Origin: VXYL01 sp963665195
GTDB taxonomy: Bacteria > Pseudomonadota > Gammaproteobacteria > Pseudomonadales > Azotimanducaceae
Assembly (NCBI GenBank): GCA_963665195.1
Contig: OY762070.1
Coordinates: 744,001 to 808,000, forward strand
Direction: 5' to 3'
DNA length: 64,000 nt
How positions within the stretch are numbered: position 1 is the stretch's first letter; each line of letters begins with the position of its first letter. The notes under the pieces are model-generated. The model made no database searches, had not been told where the DNA came from, and was given only the letters and a program-made list of their open reading frames with translations. Position numbers and translations under genes: made by a program. This document shows, in pieces, positions 42,774-52,861 of the stretch.

Positions 42774-43053
42774 ATGAAGTCCCGGCAAGTGCGGCTGCTC
42801 CGCAACGGTCGAAGTCAGACGTCGGAGTCCGAAGGAGCGCGAGTTGCCAAGCACGGCTGCAATCATTGCCAAGTCCGGGAAACATCTGGTGCTTCGCGCA
42901 CCCCCGCGCCGATCTCTGCTCGACGTGTTGGACTCGTTGGAGCCCCTTGCGGCGGGCGACGAGTTTCCCGATGTCGACAAGACCCTCTTGCCGTTGGACC
43001 ACCCTCTGGCGGAGTGTGCGGCGCGACAGCGCTCCTCGCCGATGCGCCCGTAG
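42774..43053 (+). pseudogene. VapB-type antitoxin remnant, frameshifted, without VapC
   Basis: The ATG at 42774 gives MKSRQVRLLRNGRSQ, a typical VapB/AbrB start. From about 42814 another frame carries the rest: SPKERELPSTAAIIAKSGKH, LVLRAPPRRSLLDVLDSLEP, FPDVDKTLLPLD. The two frames must be joined by an indel near 42815-42825. The expected VapC PIN toxin does not follow; the frame runs into the convergent icd gene. The rest of 42590-43072 holds nothing else that I recognise. Confidence 0.6.
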
Positions 43054-43072
43054 TCCGGTACAACGACCGGCG

Positions 43073-44329
<1,257 letters not shown>

Positions 44330-44374
44330 TCGTGGGTTTACCTTCGAGCGGAAAGCGCGGCATTCTACAACACG

Positions 44375-44842
44375 CTACGCGGTCCGCTTCCAGCCGGCGC
44401 GCCGCTGCCGATCCGAAGGCGTCGCCTCGATCCAGACGTCGCCGCCGCGGCGCCGCTCCTTCTTCCAGAACACGGCATCCGTTTTCAGGTAGTCCATGAT
44501 GAACTCGCACGCCGCGAAGGCATCCGGGCGGTGGCCCGAGGCGACGAGCACGAGCACGATCTGGTCTTCGGAGGCGAGGTCGCCGACGCGGTGGATAACG
44601 GTGGCGTCCAGCAGGCGCCAGCGGCCGGCCGCTTCCTCGCAGATGCGCTCGATGCTCGCTTCGGTCATGCCCGGATAGTGTTCGAGGTAGAGGCCGCGCA
44701 CGTCCGCATTGCCAGCGCGGTCCCGCACCAGGCCGCCGAACGCGACGATGGCCCCCGCCGCGCCGCCGCAGCGCTGGCGGCACGCTGCCCACTCCTCGGC
44801 GATGTCGAAGTCCGCGGTCTGGATGCGAACGTCGGCGCGCAT
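44375..44842 (-). CDS. moaE: Molybdopterin synthase large subunit MoaE
   Basis: 155 residues. Family landmarks are VRDRAGNADVRGLYLEHYPG, IHRVGDLASEDQIVLVLVAS and HRPDAFAACEFIMDYLKTDA with the catalytic lysines in VFWKKERR. It uses the thiocarboxylated MoaD to convert precursor Z to molybdopterin. The ATG at 44842 follows the moaD stop by two bases; a longer in-frame region to 44998 is antisense noise. Last gene of moaC-moaD-moaE. Confidence 0.93.
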   Translation of the reverse strand: MRADVRIQTADFDIAEEWAACRQRCGGAAGAIVAFGGLVRDRAGNADVRGLYLEHYPGMTEASIERICEEAAGRWRLLDATVIHRVGDLASEDQIVLVLVASGHRPDAFAACEFIMDYLKTDAVFWKKERRRGGDVWIEATPSDRQRRAGWKRTA

Positions 44843-44844
44843 GG

Positions 44845-45096
44845 CTAGCCGCCAGTCACCGCGGGCAAGAAGGCCACTTCGTCGCCTTCGGCGAGCGCTG
44901 CATCGTCCTTTACGATGGCTTGGTTCAACGCCACCTGCACGCTCCTTGCAGCAACCGCTTCCCACTGCGCCGCATCGAGGAGACCCGCCAACGCGCACCG
45001 CAGGCCGCCGAGCGTCGGTTCATCCGGCTGCACGGTGAGGCAGTCCACGCCGACGGCTTCGCGCAGCGAGGCGAAGAAGCGCACCGTGACGTTCAC
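44845..45096 (-). CDS. moaD: Molybdopterin synthase small subunit MoaD
   Basis: 83 residues from the GTG at 45096, which overlaps the moaC stop as GTGA (an ATG at 45114 would overlap more). The ubiquitin-like fold carries VRFFASLREAVGVD, VALNQAIVKDDAALAEGDEV and ends in AFLPAVTGG, the C-terminal Gly-Gly that becomes thiocarboxylated. It is the sulfur donor to MoaE. Confidence 0.93.
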   Translation of the reverse strand: MNVTVRFFASLREAVGVDCLTVQPDEPTLGGLRCALAGLLDAAQWEAVAARSVQVALNQAIVKDDAALAEGDEVAFLPAVTGG

Positions 45097-45572
45097 GGCG
45101 CCGCCCGTTGCCATGAGCCGGACTTGCCGCCGGACTTCTCGGCAAGTCCCACATGCTCGATCGTCATGCCACGATCCATCGCCTTGCACATGTCGTAGAC
45201 CGTGAGCGCGGCGACGCTCACCGCAGTGAGCGCCTCCATCTCGACGCCCGTGCGGCCCGTGACCTTGCAGAAGGCGTCGATGGCGAGCACGCCCTCGCCG
45301 TCGGCGGCGAAGTCCACCGCCACCTTGGCGAGTGGCAGGGGGTGGCAAAGCGGGATGAGTTCGCTGGTGCGCTTGGCCGCCTGGATGCCGGCGATGCGGG
45401 CGACGGCGAGCACATCGCCCTTCGGCGCGCCGCCGGCAAAGATGGCGTCCAATGTCGCGGCGGACATGCGCAGCCGGCCTCGGGCGCGGGCCTCGCGCAC
45501 CGTGGGCGGCTTGTCGGAAACGTCGACCATGGACGCTTCGCCGCGGGCGTTGAGGTGGGACAGGCGGGGCAT
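45093..45572 (-). CDS. moaC: Cyclic pyranopterin monophosphate synthase MoaC
   Basis: 159 residues, the usual size. Motifs: ARARGRLRMSAATLDAI, KGDVLAVARIAGIQAAKRTS, LIPLCHPLPL, and GVEMEALTAVSVAALTVYDM with the catalytic residues around DMCKAMD. It converts the GTP-derived intermediate to cyclic pyranopterin. First gene of the operon; the divergent mnmA starts 56 bp away, so the two promoters share this short gap. No moaA lies in the window. Confidence 0.95.
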   Translation of the reverse strand: MPRLSHLNARGEASMVDVSDKPPTVREARARGRLRMSAATLDAIFAGGAPKGDVLAVARIAGIQAAKRTSELIPLCHPLPLAKVAVDFAADGEGVLAIDAFCKVTGRTGVEMEALTAVSVAALTVYDMCKAMDRGMTIEHVGLAEKSGGKSGSWQRAAP

Positions 45573-45628
45573 GGGGAACGGATACTACCCTATACTGCCT
45601 GCCCACCCCCCTTGAAGTACGCGAACCG

Positions 45629-46705
45629 ATGTCCCGTTCCGTGATGGTCGGCATGTCCGGCGGCGTGGATTCCGCCGTCAGCGCCTTGCTGCTCAAGGAG
45701 CAGGGCTTCGAGGTGGCAGGCCTCTTCATGAAGAACTGGGAAGAGGACGACGGCACCGAGTACTGCACGGCCGAGGCCGACTACGCGGACGCGGCGCGGG
45801 TTTGCGACCGCCTCGGCATCGAGCTGCATGCGGCCAATTTCGCCGCCGAGTATTGGGACAACGTCTTCGAGGCGTTCCTCGCCGACTACCGCAGCGGCCG
45901 CACCCCGAACCCGGACGTGCTGTGCAACCGCGAGATCAAGTTCAACTTGTTCATCGACTACGCCGCGCTGCTCGGCTTCGAGACCATCGCCACCGGCCAC
46001 TACGTCCGGCGCAGTCCTCCCGGCAAGCCGTTTCGTCTCTTCAAAGGACGGGACCGCGGCAAGGACCAGAGCTACTTCCTGCAAGCGGTGCCGAAGGAGC
46101 AGCTGGACCGCTGCCTGTTCCCGGTCGGCGATCTCGACAAAAGCGCCGTGCGGGAGACGGCCAAGGCGGCCGGCTTCCGGGTGCATGACAAGAAGGACAG
46201 CACGGGCATCTGCTTCATCGGCGAGCGGCGCTTTCGGGACTTCCTCGCCCGCTACATCGCGGGCGAACCAGGGCCCATCGCGGATGCCTCGGGCGCCGTG
46301 CTGGGCGAACACCGGGGGCTTGCCTTCTACACGCTCGGCCAGCGCCAGGGCCTCGGCATCGGCGGCCGCGCGGACCGCGACGAGAGGCCTTGGTACGTAG
46401 CGGCGAAGGACTGCGCCAGCAACACGCTGGTGGTGACGCAGAACGAGGCGGACCTTGCGTCCACTGCGCTCATCGCGTCGCAGTTGAACTGGATCGGCGA
46501 GCCGCCGAGCGGGGCATGCGCCGCCAAGACGCGGTATCGCCAAACCGACGCGCCGTGCGTGGTCGCGCATGAGGACGGCAAGGCGCGCGTCTCCTTCGAC
46601 CACCCCCAACGGGCCGTCACGCCGGGCCAGCACGTCGCCTTCTACGATGGTGAAGAGTGCCTCGGCGGCGGCCGAATCGACGCGGTATGCCAGTCATGGA
46701 ACTAG
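45629..46705 (+). CDS. mnmA: tRNA-specific 2-thiouridylase MnmA
   Basis: 358 residues. The PP-loop MVGMSGGVDSAVSAL binds ATP; catalytic Cys residues lie in NPDVLCNREIKFN and STGICFIGERRF; the C-terminal domain reads LGQRQGLGIGGR. It makes 2-thiouridine at the wobble position of tRNA Lys, Glu and Gln. In many gammaproteobacteria mnmA is followed by hflD and purB; here purB follows with no hflD and overlaps by 19 bp. Confidence 0.95.
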   Translation: MSRSVMVGMSGGVDSAVSALLLKEQGFEVAGLFMKNWEEDDGTEYCTAEADYADAARVCDRLGIELHAANFAAEYWDNVFEAFLADYRSGRTPNPDVLCNREIKFNLFIDYAALLGFETIATGHYVRRSPPGKPFRLFKGRDRGKDQSYFLQAVPKEQLDRCLFPVGDLDKSAVRETAKAAGFRVHDKKDSTGICFIGERRFRDFLARYIAGEPGPIADASGAVLGEHRGLAFYTLGQRQGLGIGGRADRDERPWYVAAKDCASNTLVVTQNEADLASTALIASQLNWIGEPPSGACAAKTRYRQTDAPCVVAHEDGKARVSFDHPQRAVTPGQHVAFYDGEECLGGGRIDAVCQSWN

Positions 46706-48489
46706 AGCCGCTGAGCGCCATCTCGCCTCTCGACGGCCGCTATCGGCAGCGCACGGCGGCACTCGCGCCCATCGTCAGCGAGTACGGCCTGATGCGCTAT
46801 CGCGTGCGCGTGGAGGTCGCCTGGTTCGCGCACCTTGCGAGCCTCGCCGAGGTGGCGCCGCTGCCGCCGCTGACCAGCGAGCAGGCTGCGGCGCTAACGT
46901 CCGTCTGGCGCGACTTCGACATCGCGGACGCCGCCGACATCCGCCGCCGGGAAGCGCAGACCAACCACGACGTGAAGGCGGTGGAGTACTTCGTGAAGGA
47001 CGCCGTGGGCCGGATCGACGGCCTTGCGCCGCATGTGGAGTTCGTCCACTTCGGCTGCACGTCGGAGGACATCAACAACCTCGCCTATGCGCTCTTGCTG
47101 CGCGAGGCGCGGGACGCGGTGCTGGCACCGGCGATGGCGACGCTGATCGATGCGCTGCGCGAACTCGCCGCGCCGCTTGCGGACGTCCCCATGCTGGCCC
47201 GCACCCACGGCCAGCCGGCCTCGCCCACCACCGTCGGCAAGGAACTCGGCGTCTTCGTCGCGCGCCTGAACCGCCAGCTCGCCCAGTTCCGGGGCGCCCC
47301 GGTGCTCGGCAAGATGAACGGCGCGGTGGGCAACTACAACGCCCACGCGGTCGCCTACCCGGGCGTGGATTGGCGGGCGGCATGCCAGACGTTCGTCGAG
47401 GGCCTTGGCCTCGGCTTCAACCCGCTCACGACGCAGATCGAGCCGCACGACTACATCGCCGAGCTCTTCCATGCGCTGTCGCGCTTCAATCAGGTGCTGC
47501 TCGACTTCGATCGCGATGCCTGGGGCTACATCGCCATCGGCTACTTCAAGCAGCGCTTGGCGCAAGGCGAGACCGGCAGTTCCACCATGCCCCACAAAGT
47601 GAATCCCATCGACTTCGAGAACTCCGAGGGCAACATCGGCCTCGCCAACGCCGTGCTCGGCCACTTGGCCTCCAAGCTCGCGGTCTCGCGCTGGCAGCGG
47701 GACCTCTCGGACTCCACCGCGCTGCGCAGCGTCGGCACGGCTTTCGGCTACTCGCTGGTGGCCTACGACAGCGCCCGCAAGGGCATCGGCAAGCTCGAAG
47801 CGGACCGCGCCGCGGTGGCGCGCGATCTGGACGATGCCTGGGAAGTGCTGGCGGAACCGGTGCAGACGGTCATGCGCGCCCACGGCGCCGAAGAGCCCTA
47901 CGAGCAACTCAAGCGGCTGACCCGCGGCCAGCGGCTGGACGCGGCCGGGTATCAGGCGCTGCTCCGTGAACTCGACCTGCCAAGGGAGGTGCGCAAGGCG
48001 CTCGCCGAGCTAACGCCCGAGACCTACGTCGGCCGCGCCGGCGCACTGGCCCGCGACGCCTTGGCACCGGGGGTGCGCATTTCCGAAGCGTCCTGGGCCA
48101 CCGAAGCGGATGCGCTGCGAGCCGTCCGCCATGCAGTCTTCGTGGCCGAGCAGGGCGTCTCGGAAGACGAGGAATGGGACGGCGAGGACGAGGCCAGCCG
48201 CCACTTCATCGCCCGGGATGCGAACGGCGAAGCCATCGGCACGGCCCGGCTCATGGCGAGCGGCCAGATCGGGCGCATGGCCGTGCTGGCCGATTGGCGG
48301 CGCCACGGAATCGGCGCGAAGCTCCTTGCCGCAGCGCTGCAGGCGGCTCGCGACGATGCCTATCCGAGCATCTTCCTGCACGCGCAGACCCACGCCCTCG
48401 GCTTCTACGAACGCGCCGGCTTCGTCGCCCGCGGGCCGGTGTTTCTGGAGGCCGGCATCGAACACCGACGGATGGACCCGGGCCGCTGA
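46687..48489 (+). CDS. purB: Adenylosuccinate lyase fused to GNAT acetyltransferase
   Basis: 600 residues. Residues 1 to ~461 are a full-length PurB (about 456 in E. coli) with VHFGCTSEDINNLAYAL, LARTHGQPASPTTVGKEL and the signature GSSTMPHKVNPIDFENSEGN. Residues ~463-600 are a complete GNAT domain (LRAVRHAVFVAEQGVSEDEE; GRMAVLADWRRHGIGAKLL; ALGFYERAGFVARGPVFLEA). The two join in frame without a linker at GVRISEASW, where a GTG could once have been a separate start. PurB acts twice in purine synthesis; the acetyltransferase substrate is unknown. Starts at 46687 or 46696 overlap mnmA. Confidence 0.92.
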   Translation: MPVMELEPLSAISPLDGRYRQRTAALAPIVSEYGLMRYRVRVEVAWFAHLASLAEVAPLPPLTSEQAAALTSVWRDFDIADAADIRRREAQTNHDVKAVEYFVKDAVGRIDGLAPHVEFVHFGCTSEDINNLAYALLLREARDAVLAPAMATLIDALRELAAPLADVPMLARTHGQPASPTTVGKELGVFVARLNRQLAQFRGAPVLGKMNGAVGNYNAHAVAYPGVDWRAACQTFVEGLGLGFNPLTTQIEPHDYIAELFHALSRFNQVLLDFDRDAWGYIAIGYFKQRLAQGETGSSTMPHKVNPIDFENSEGNIGLANAVLGHLASKLAVSRWQRDLSDSTALRSVGTAFGYSLVAYDSARKGIGKLEADRAAVARDLDDAWEVLAEPVQTVMRAHGAEEPYEQLKRLTRGQRLDAAGYQALLRELDLPREVRKALAELTPETYVGRAGALARDALAPGVRISEASWATEADALRAVRHAVFVAEQGVSEDEEWDGEDEASRHFIARDANGEAIGTARLMASGQIGRMAVLADWRRHGIGAKLLAAALQAARDDAYPSIFLHAQTHALGFYERAGFVARGPVFLEAGIEHRRMDPGR

Positions 48490-48617
48490 CGCCACCGCAC
48501 GCAGCCAGCGTGCAGGAACGGGCGTACGACATCTCCGGGAGCGGCACACCACGCCCGCAAGACTCGTGCCGCCTCCGAAGCCGCCGGTCGCCGGCGACCG
48601 CGGGCGTGTTACCGTAA

Positions 48618-48632
48618 TGCAAACGATTTTGA
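48618..48632 (+). promoter_or_regulatory. Possible Fur box
   Basis: TGCAAACGATTTTGA matches the 7-1-7 Fur consensus TGATAATNATTATCA at ten of fourteen positions and lies in a sudden AT-rich patch ~42 bp before the TonB receptor start. Iron control of a heme-uptake operon is expected. A match of this quality is suggestive only. Confidence 0.45.
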
Positions 48633-48673
48633 TTTAGGTTATGGTCCGCATCCCCCGTCCTGGAATGTGATGC

Positions 48674-50917
48674 ATGAACTGCCGAATTCGAGCCGCCGCG
48701 CTGGTCGCGGCATTCGCGCTGCCGGCGATGGCCGAAGACGCGCCTGCGGACGCCGCGCCCTCGGCCGACGACGGTCTGGAGACCGTGACCGTGGTCGGCA
48801 CGCGTACGGAACGCGATGCCGCGGACGTGGCGGCCACCATCACGGTCATCGACGCCGAGCGGATCGAGCGCGAACTGGCGCGCAACATCGCCGATCTGGT
48901 GCGCTTCGAGCCCGGCGTCTCCGTGGGCGGCACCGGCAGCCGCTTCGGCCTCACCGGCTTCAACATCCGCGGCATGGACGGCAACCGCGTATTGACTCTG
49001 GTCGACGGGGTCCGGGTGGCTGATGAATTCAGCTTCGGACCATTCCTCTCTTCGCGGCGGGACTTCGTCGACGTCGACAGCCTGAGCAGGGCGGAGATCG
49101 CGCGCGGCCCCATCTCCGCCCTGTGGGGCAGCGACGCCATCGGCGGCGTCGTCTCGTTCACCACCTTGCAGCCGCAGCAATACCTGCCCGAGGACCGCGG
49201 CTTCCACGCCGGGTTCAAGGTCGGCTACACGAGCGCGGACAAGGGCGCGAGCGGCGGATTGACCATCGCGACCGGCGGCGACTCGGCAGCGGCGCTGCTC
49301 CGCCACACCCGCCGAGACGCAAGCGAGCAGCAGAACGCCGGCGCTGCCGGCGGCTTCGGCGCGACGCGCGAGCTACCGGACCCGCAGTCCATCGTCTCGG
49401 ACAACACCGTCGCGAAAGTCAGCTTCGCGCCAACCGATGCGCATCGCGTCACGCTGAGCGTGGGTCGATTCGCCGCCGCCACGGACACCCGCATCCTCTC
49501 CGACTATGGCCTCGTGGTCTTCGGCACGACCGTGGACAGCCGGGATGCGGCGGACGAGCGGACCCGCCAGCGCGTCTCGGTGAACTACCGCTACCTGGGC
49601 GCGTCGCCACTGTTCGACCGCCTCCACGCCGGCGTCTACACCCAAGCAAGCGACACCGAGCAGCGCACCCGAGAGCGGCGCACGACGCCGGCGCGGCAGT
49701 CGCAGACGCGCCGCCGCGACTCGTTCTTCGACCAGCGCATCGTCGGCGCCTTCGCGCAGGCGGACAAGGCTGTGGAGACGGACGGCATCCGCCATGTGCT
49801 CAGCTACGGTTTCGAGTACAGCGGCACCGACAACGCCAGCCGTCGCGACGGCGGAACGGTCGCCGCCGACGGCACGCCGGTGCGCGAGTTTTCGCCCCTG
49901 CCCACACGCGACTTTCCGCGTACGGAAGTCACCCAGATGGGCTTCTATCTGCAGGACGAGATCTCCCTGCTCGACGGGCGATTGCGCGTCACGCCGAGCG
50001 TCCGCCACGACGTATTCGACGCCGATGCGCAGCCGGACAGCATCTACTTGGGCGGCAATCCAGGCTCGCCCGAACCGGCCGACTACGAGCAGGCCGAGAC
50101 GACGGCCAAGCTCGGCGCCGTGTGGACGATGACGCCGGCCGTCGCCGCCTATGCCCGCTACAGCCAGGGCTTCCGGGCGCCGCCCTACGACGATGTCAAC
50201 GTCGGATTCACCAACTTCCTCGGCGGCTACAAGACCATCGCCAACGCGCATCTCGAGTCCGAACGCAGCGCCGGCATCGAGTTGGGGCTGCGCGCCGCGG
50301 TCGATGCCGCGCAGCTGAGCATCGCGGTGTTCCGAAACGACTACGAGGACTTCATCGAGTCGTTCGCCGCCGCGCCCGCGTTCCGGGCGTCCCGAGGGAT
50401 CGACCCGGCGGATGGGCTGTTGACGTTCCAGTCGATCAATCGCGACGACGTTCGGATAGAAGGCGCCGAAGTCTCGCTGGCAGCGAATCTGGGCGAGATC
50501 AAGAGCGCACTCGACGGCTGGTCGCTGCGCGCCGCCCTCGCCTACGCGCGGGGCGAGGATCTGGCAGCGCAGGAACCGCTGAACAGCGTCGATCCGGTCA
50601 ATGGCGTACTTGGCATCGCCTATGCGCCGGGCAGCGGCCGGCTGCGCTTCGAGGCGATCTTCACCTGCGCCCGGGGCAAGGACGAGTCCGACATCGACGC
50701 AGGGGCGCCGCGCTTCGCCAGCAGCGGATACGGCACGCTGGACCTGCTGGCGGACATCCGCATCGCGTCGCGCGCCCGGCTCAACGTCGGCCTGTTCAAC
50801 GTCACCGACAAGGCGTACATCCGCTGGATCGACACCGCCGGCATCGGCACGGATGCGCCGCTGCGCTTCAGCCAGCCCGGCTTCAACGGTGCGGCGACGC
50901 TGCATGTGGAGTTCTAG
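48674..50917 (+). CDS. TonB-dependent heme/hemoglobin-type outer-membrane receptor
   Basis: 747 residues. Signal peptide to about residue 20, TonB-box-like ETVTVVGTRTERDA, plug domain with IADLVRFEPGVSVGGTGSRF, GFNIRGMDGNRVLTLVDGVR and GPISALWGSDAIGGVVSF, then a 22-strand barrel (YARYSQGFRAPPYDDVN, NTNFLGGYKTIANAHLESER region) ending in an aromatic residue (LHVEF), as needed for insertion. The plug pattern resembles the HemR/HutA/HmuR group. First gene of the heme locus; it ends one base before hmuT. Confidence 0.92.
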   Translation: MNCRIRAAALVAAFALPAMAEDAPADAAPSADDGLETVTVVGTRTERDAADVAATITVIDAERIERELARNIADLVRFEPGVSVGGTGSRFGLTGFNIRGMDGNRVLTLVDGVRVADEFSFGPFLSSRRDFVDVDSLSRAEIARGPISALWGSDAIGGVVSFTTLQPQQYLPEDRGFHAGFKVGYTSADKGASGGLTIATGGDSAAALLRHTRRDASEQQNAGAAGGFGATRELPDPQSIVSDNTVAKVSFAPTDAHRVTLSVGRFAAATDTRILSDYGLVVFGTTVDSRDAADERTRQRVSVNYRYLGASPLFDRLHAGVYTQASDTEQRTRERRTTPARQSQTRRRDSFFDQRIVGAFAQADKAVETDGIRHVLSYGFEYSGTDNASRRDGGTVAADGTPVREFSPLPTRDFPRTEVTQMGFYLQDEISLLDGRLRVTPSVRHDVFDADAQPDSIYLGGNPGSPEPADYEQAETTAKLGAVWTMTPAVAAYARYSQGFRAPPYDDVNVGFTNFLGGYKTIANAHLESERSAGIELGLRAAVDAAQLSIAVFRNDYEDFIESFAAAPAFRASRGIDPADGLLTFQSINRDDVRIEGAEVSLAANLGEIKSALDGWSLRAALAYARGEDLAAQEPLNSVDPVNGVLGIAYAPGSGRLRFEAIFTCARGKDESDIDAGAPRFASSGYGTLDLLADIRIASRARLNVGLFNVTDKAYIRWIDTAGIGTDAPLRFSQPGFNGAATLHVEF

Positions 50918-50918
50918 C

Positions 50919-51776
50919 ATGACCCGCTGCTGGGCGGTCGTCGCCTGCCTTGCGGGCCTCGGCCTTGACGCATCGGCCTGCGAGCCGGCCCATGACCCGT
51001 CGCGCATCGCCCTCGCCGGCGGCTCGCTCACCGAGATCGTCTACCTGCTCGGCGCCGAAGACCGCCTGCTAGCCGTGGACACGACGTCGAACTACCCGCA
51101 AGCGGCCACAGCGTTGCCGTCGGTGGGCTACGTCCGCGCCCTGTCCGCCGAGGGTCTCCTGTCGCTCCGTCCAACGCTGGTCCTCGGCGAGGACGACATG
51201 GGGCCACCCGTCGTGCTCGAACAGCTGGAGCAGGCGGGCGTGCCAACGGTCCGCGTCGGCGAGCGGCACGACGCGGAGGGCATCCTGACCAAGGTGGCGT
51301 GCGTCGCCGCGGTGCTGGGCCTCGCCGAAGAGGCCGAGGCGCACCTTGCGGTATTGCGCGACACCGCCGAGCGGCTCGCGCCCTTCACGGGCACGACCGA
51401 GGACTCGCCGAGCGTCGCCATGCTGCTGAGCCTGCGCGACGGCGCGCCGATCGCCGCCGGCGACAATACCTCCGGCGGCGGCTTCCTGCGGATGGCGGGC
51501 GCGCGCAACGCATTCCCGGAAGTCGACGGCTGGAAGCCCGTCGGGCCGGAAGCCTTCGCCGCCGCGAATCCCGATGTCATCGTCATTCCAGAGCGCGGCG
51601 CCAAGGCGCTCGGCGGCGTCTCCGAGGTCGCTGCCCATCCCTCCCTGCGCGTGACCGCGGCGGCGAGAGATGGCCGCATCATCGTCATGGACGGCATGGC
51701 CATGCTCGGTTTCGGGCCGCGCACCCTCAAGGCCGCGCTGGACTTCGCCACCCGGTTGCGCGGCGAGGGCCGATGA
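50919..51776 (+). CDS. hmuT: Periplasmic hemin-binding protein HmuT
   Basis: 285 residues. Signal peptide (MTRCWAVVACLAGLGLDASA), then a cluster A-II substrate-binding fold: RIALAGGSLTEIVYLLGAED, NYPQAATALPSVGYVRALSA with the conserved Tyr of the heme site in VGYVR, and AGDNTSGGGFLRMAGARN. It receives heme from the receptor and hands it to HmuU. It begins right after the receptor stop and overlaps hmuU by four bases. Confidence 0.92.
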   Translation: MTRCWAVVACLAGLGLDASACEPAHDPSRIALAGGSLTEIVYLLGAEDRLLAVDTTSNYPQAATALPSVGYVRALSAEGLLSLRPTLVLGEDDMGPPVVLEQLEQAGVPTVRVGERHDAEGILTKVACVAAVLGLAEEAEAHLAVLRDTAERLAPFTGTTEDSPSVAMLLSLRDGAPIAAGDNTSGGGFLRMAGARNAFPEVDGWKPVGPEAFAAANPDVIVIPERGAKALGGVSEVAAHPSLRVTAAARDGRIIVMDGMAMLGFGPRTLKAALDFATRLRGEGR

Positions 51777-52861
51777 CCATGTTCGCGCCAAGCCGAACGC
51801 GGGCCGGGCGACTGCCTCGCTTCGCGCGGCGCACTGGCGCACCGGTGGCGACCAAGACCCTCTCGACACGGCGCGGCCGGCTGATCCTGCTGCTCGGCGG
51901 TGCGGTGATCGTCACGCTTTGGTACGGCCTAGCGACGGGCGCGGTGCCGATCTCCATCGGCACCCTGTTCGAGGACTCCGATGCGGGTGCGTTCCAGCGC
52001 ATGGTCTTCGCGGAGATTCGCAGCCCGCGCATCATGCTCGCGGCGTTCGTGGGTGCCGCCTTGGCGCTCGCCGGCGCGTCCCTGCAAGGGCTGTTCCGCA
52101 ATCCCTTGGCGGACCCCGGCCTGATCGGCGTCACCTCGGGTGCCGCCCTCGGCGCCATCGGCATGATCGTGCTCGGTGCCGCGCTGCAGGTGCCGGACTG
52201 GCTCAACCCCTATGTGCTGCCGCTGGCGGCCGTTGCCGGGGGCGGCCTGGTCACGACGTTCATCTATCTGTTCGCGCAGCGCTTCGGCCAGTTCAACATC
52301 GTCACGATCCTGCTGCTCGGCATCGCCGTGAACGCCTTGGTGGGCGTCGGGGTCGGGGCGTTTCAGTATCTGAGCGACGATGCGCAGCTGCGCACGCTGA
52401 CGTTCTGGATGATGGGCAGCTTCGGACGCGCCACCTGGCCGGCGGTCTTGCCGGCCGCGGCCCTGATGCTGGTCGCTGCCGCGTTCCTGCTGCGCCAGGT
52501 GCGCGCTCTGGACCGCCTGCAGCTCGGCGAAGCCGAGGCGCGCCATGTGGGCGTGGACGTGGCGCGCGCGAAACGGCTCATCGTCCTGATGTCGGCGGCG
52601 GCCGCCGGCGCGGGGGTCGCCGTAGCCGGAGCGATCGGCTTCGTCGGCCTGGTCGTGCCGCACCTGGCGCGTCTCATGGGTGGCGCGGCGCACGGCTTCG
52701 TGCTGCCGGCTTCGATGCTGCTCGGCAGCTCGCTTATGGTGTGCGCCGATCTGGTGGCGCGCACCGCCGTGACCCCCGCCGAGTTGCCGGTCGGGCTGGT
52801 CACCAGCGCGATCGGCGCGCCCTTCTTCCTCTGGCTGATCGCCCGCGCGCGGCCGCGATGA
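51773..52861 (+). CDS. hmuU: Hemin ABC transporter permease HmuU
   Basis: 362 residues, FecCD/BtuC-type permease with about ten membrane segments. Landmarks: AEIRSPRIMLAAFVGAALAL, LQGLFRNPLADPGLIGVTSG and GFVGLVVPHLARLMGGAAHG, which contains the coupling region. A ~40-residue N-terminal cytosolic stretch rich in Arg precedes the first helix, longer than usual, and a later start near 51846 is possible. ATG at 51773 overlaps the hmuT stop, and the 3' end overlaps hmuV by four bases. Confidence 0.92.
   Translation: MTMFAPSRTRAGRLPRFARRTGAPVATKTLSTRRGRLILLLGGAVIVTLWYGLATGAVPISIGTLFEDSDAGAFQRMVFAEIRSPRIMLAAFVGAALALAGASLQGLFRNPLADPGLIGVTSGAALGAIGMIVLGAALQVPDWLNPYVLPLAAVAGGGLVTTFIYLFAQRFGQFNIVTILLLGIAVNALVGVGVGAFQYLSDDAQLRTLTFWMMGSFGRATWPAVLPAAALMLVAAAFLLRQVRALDRLQLGEAEARHVGVDVARAKRLIVLMSAAAAGAGVAVAGAIGFVGLVVPHLARLMGGAAHGFVLPASMLLGSSLMVCADLVARTAVTPAELPVGLVTSAIGAPFFLWLIARARPR

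Noticed and set aside
44845..45768. A 307-codon reading frame covering moaD and moaC regions
   Set aside because: Only the final 83 codons are MoaD; the earlier part is an off-frame reading of moaC.
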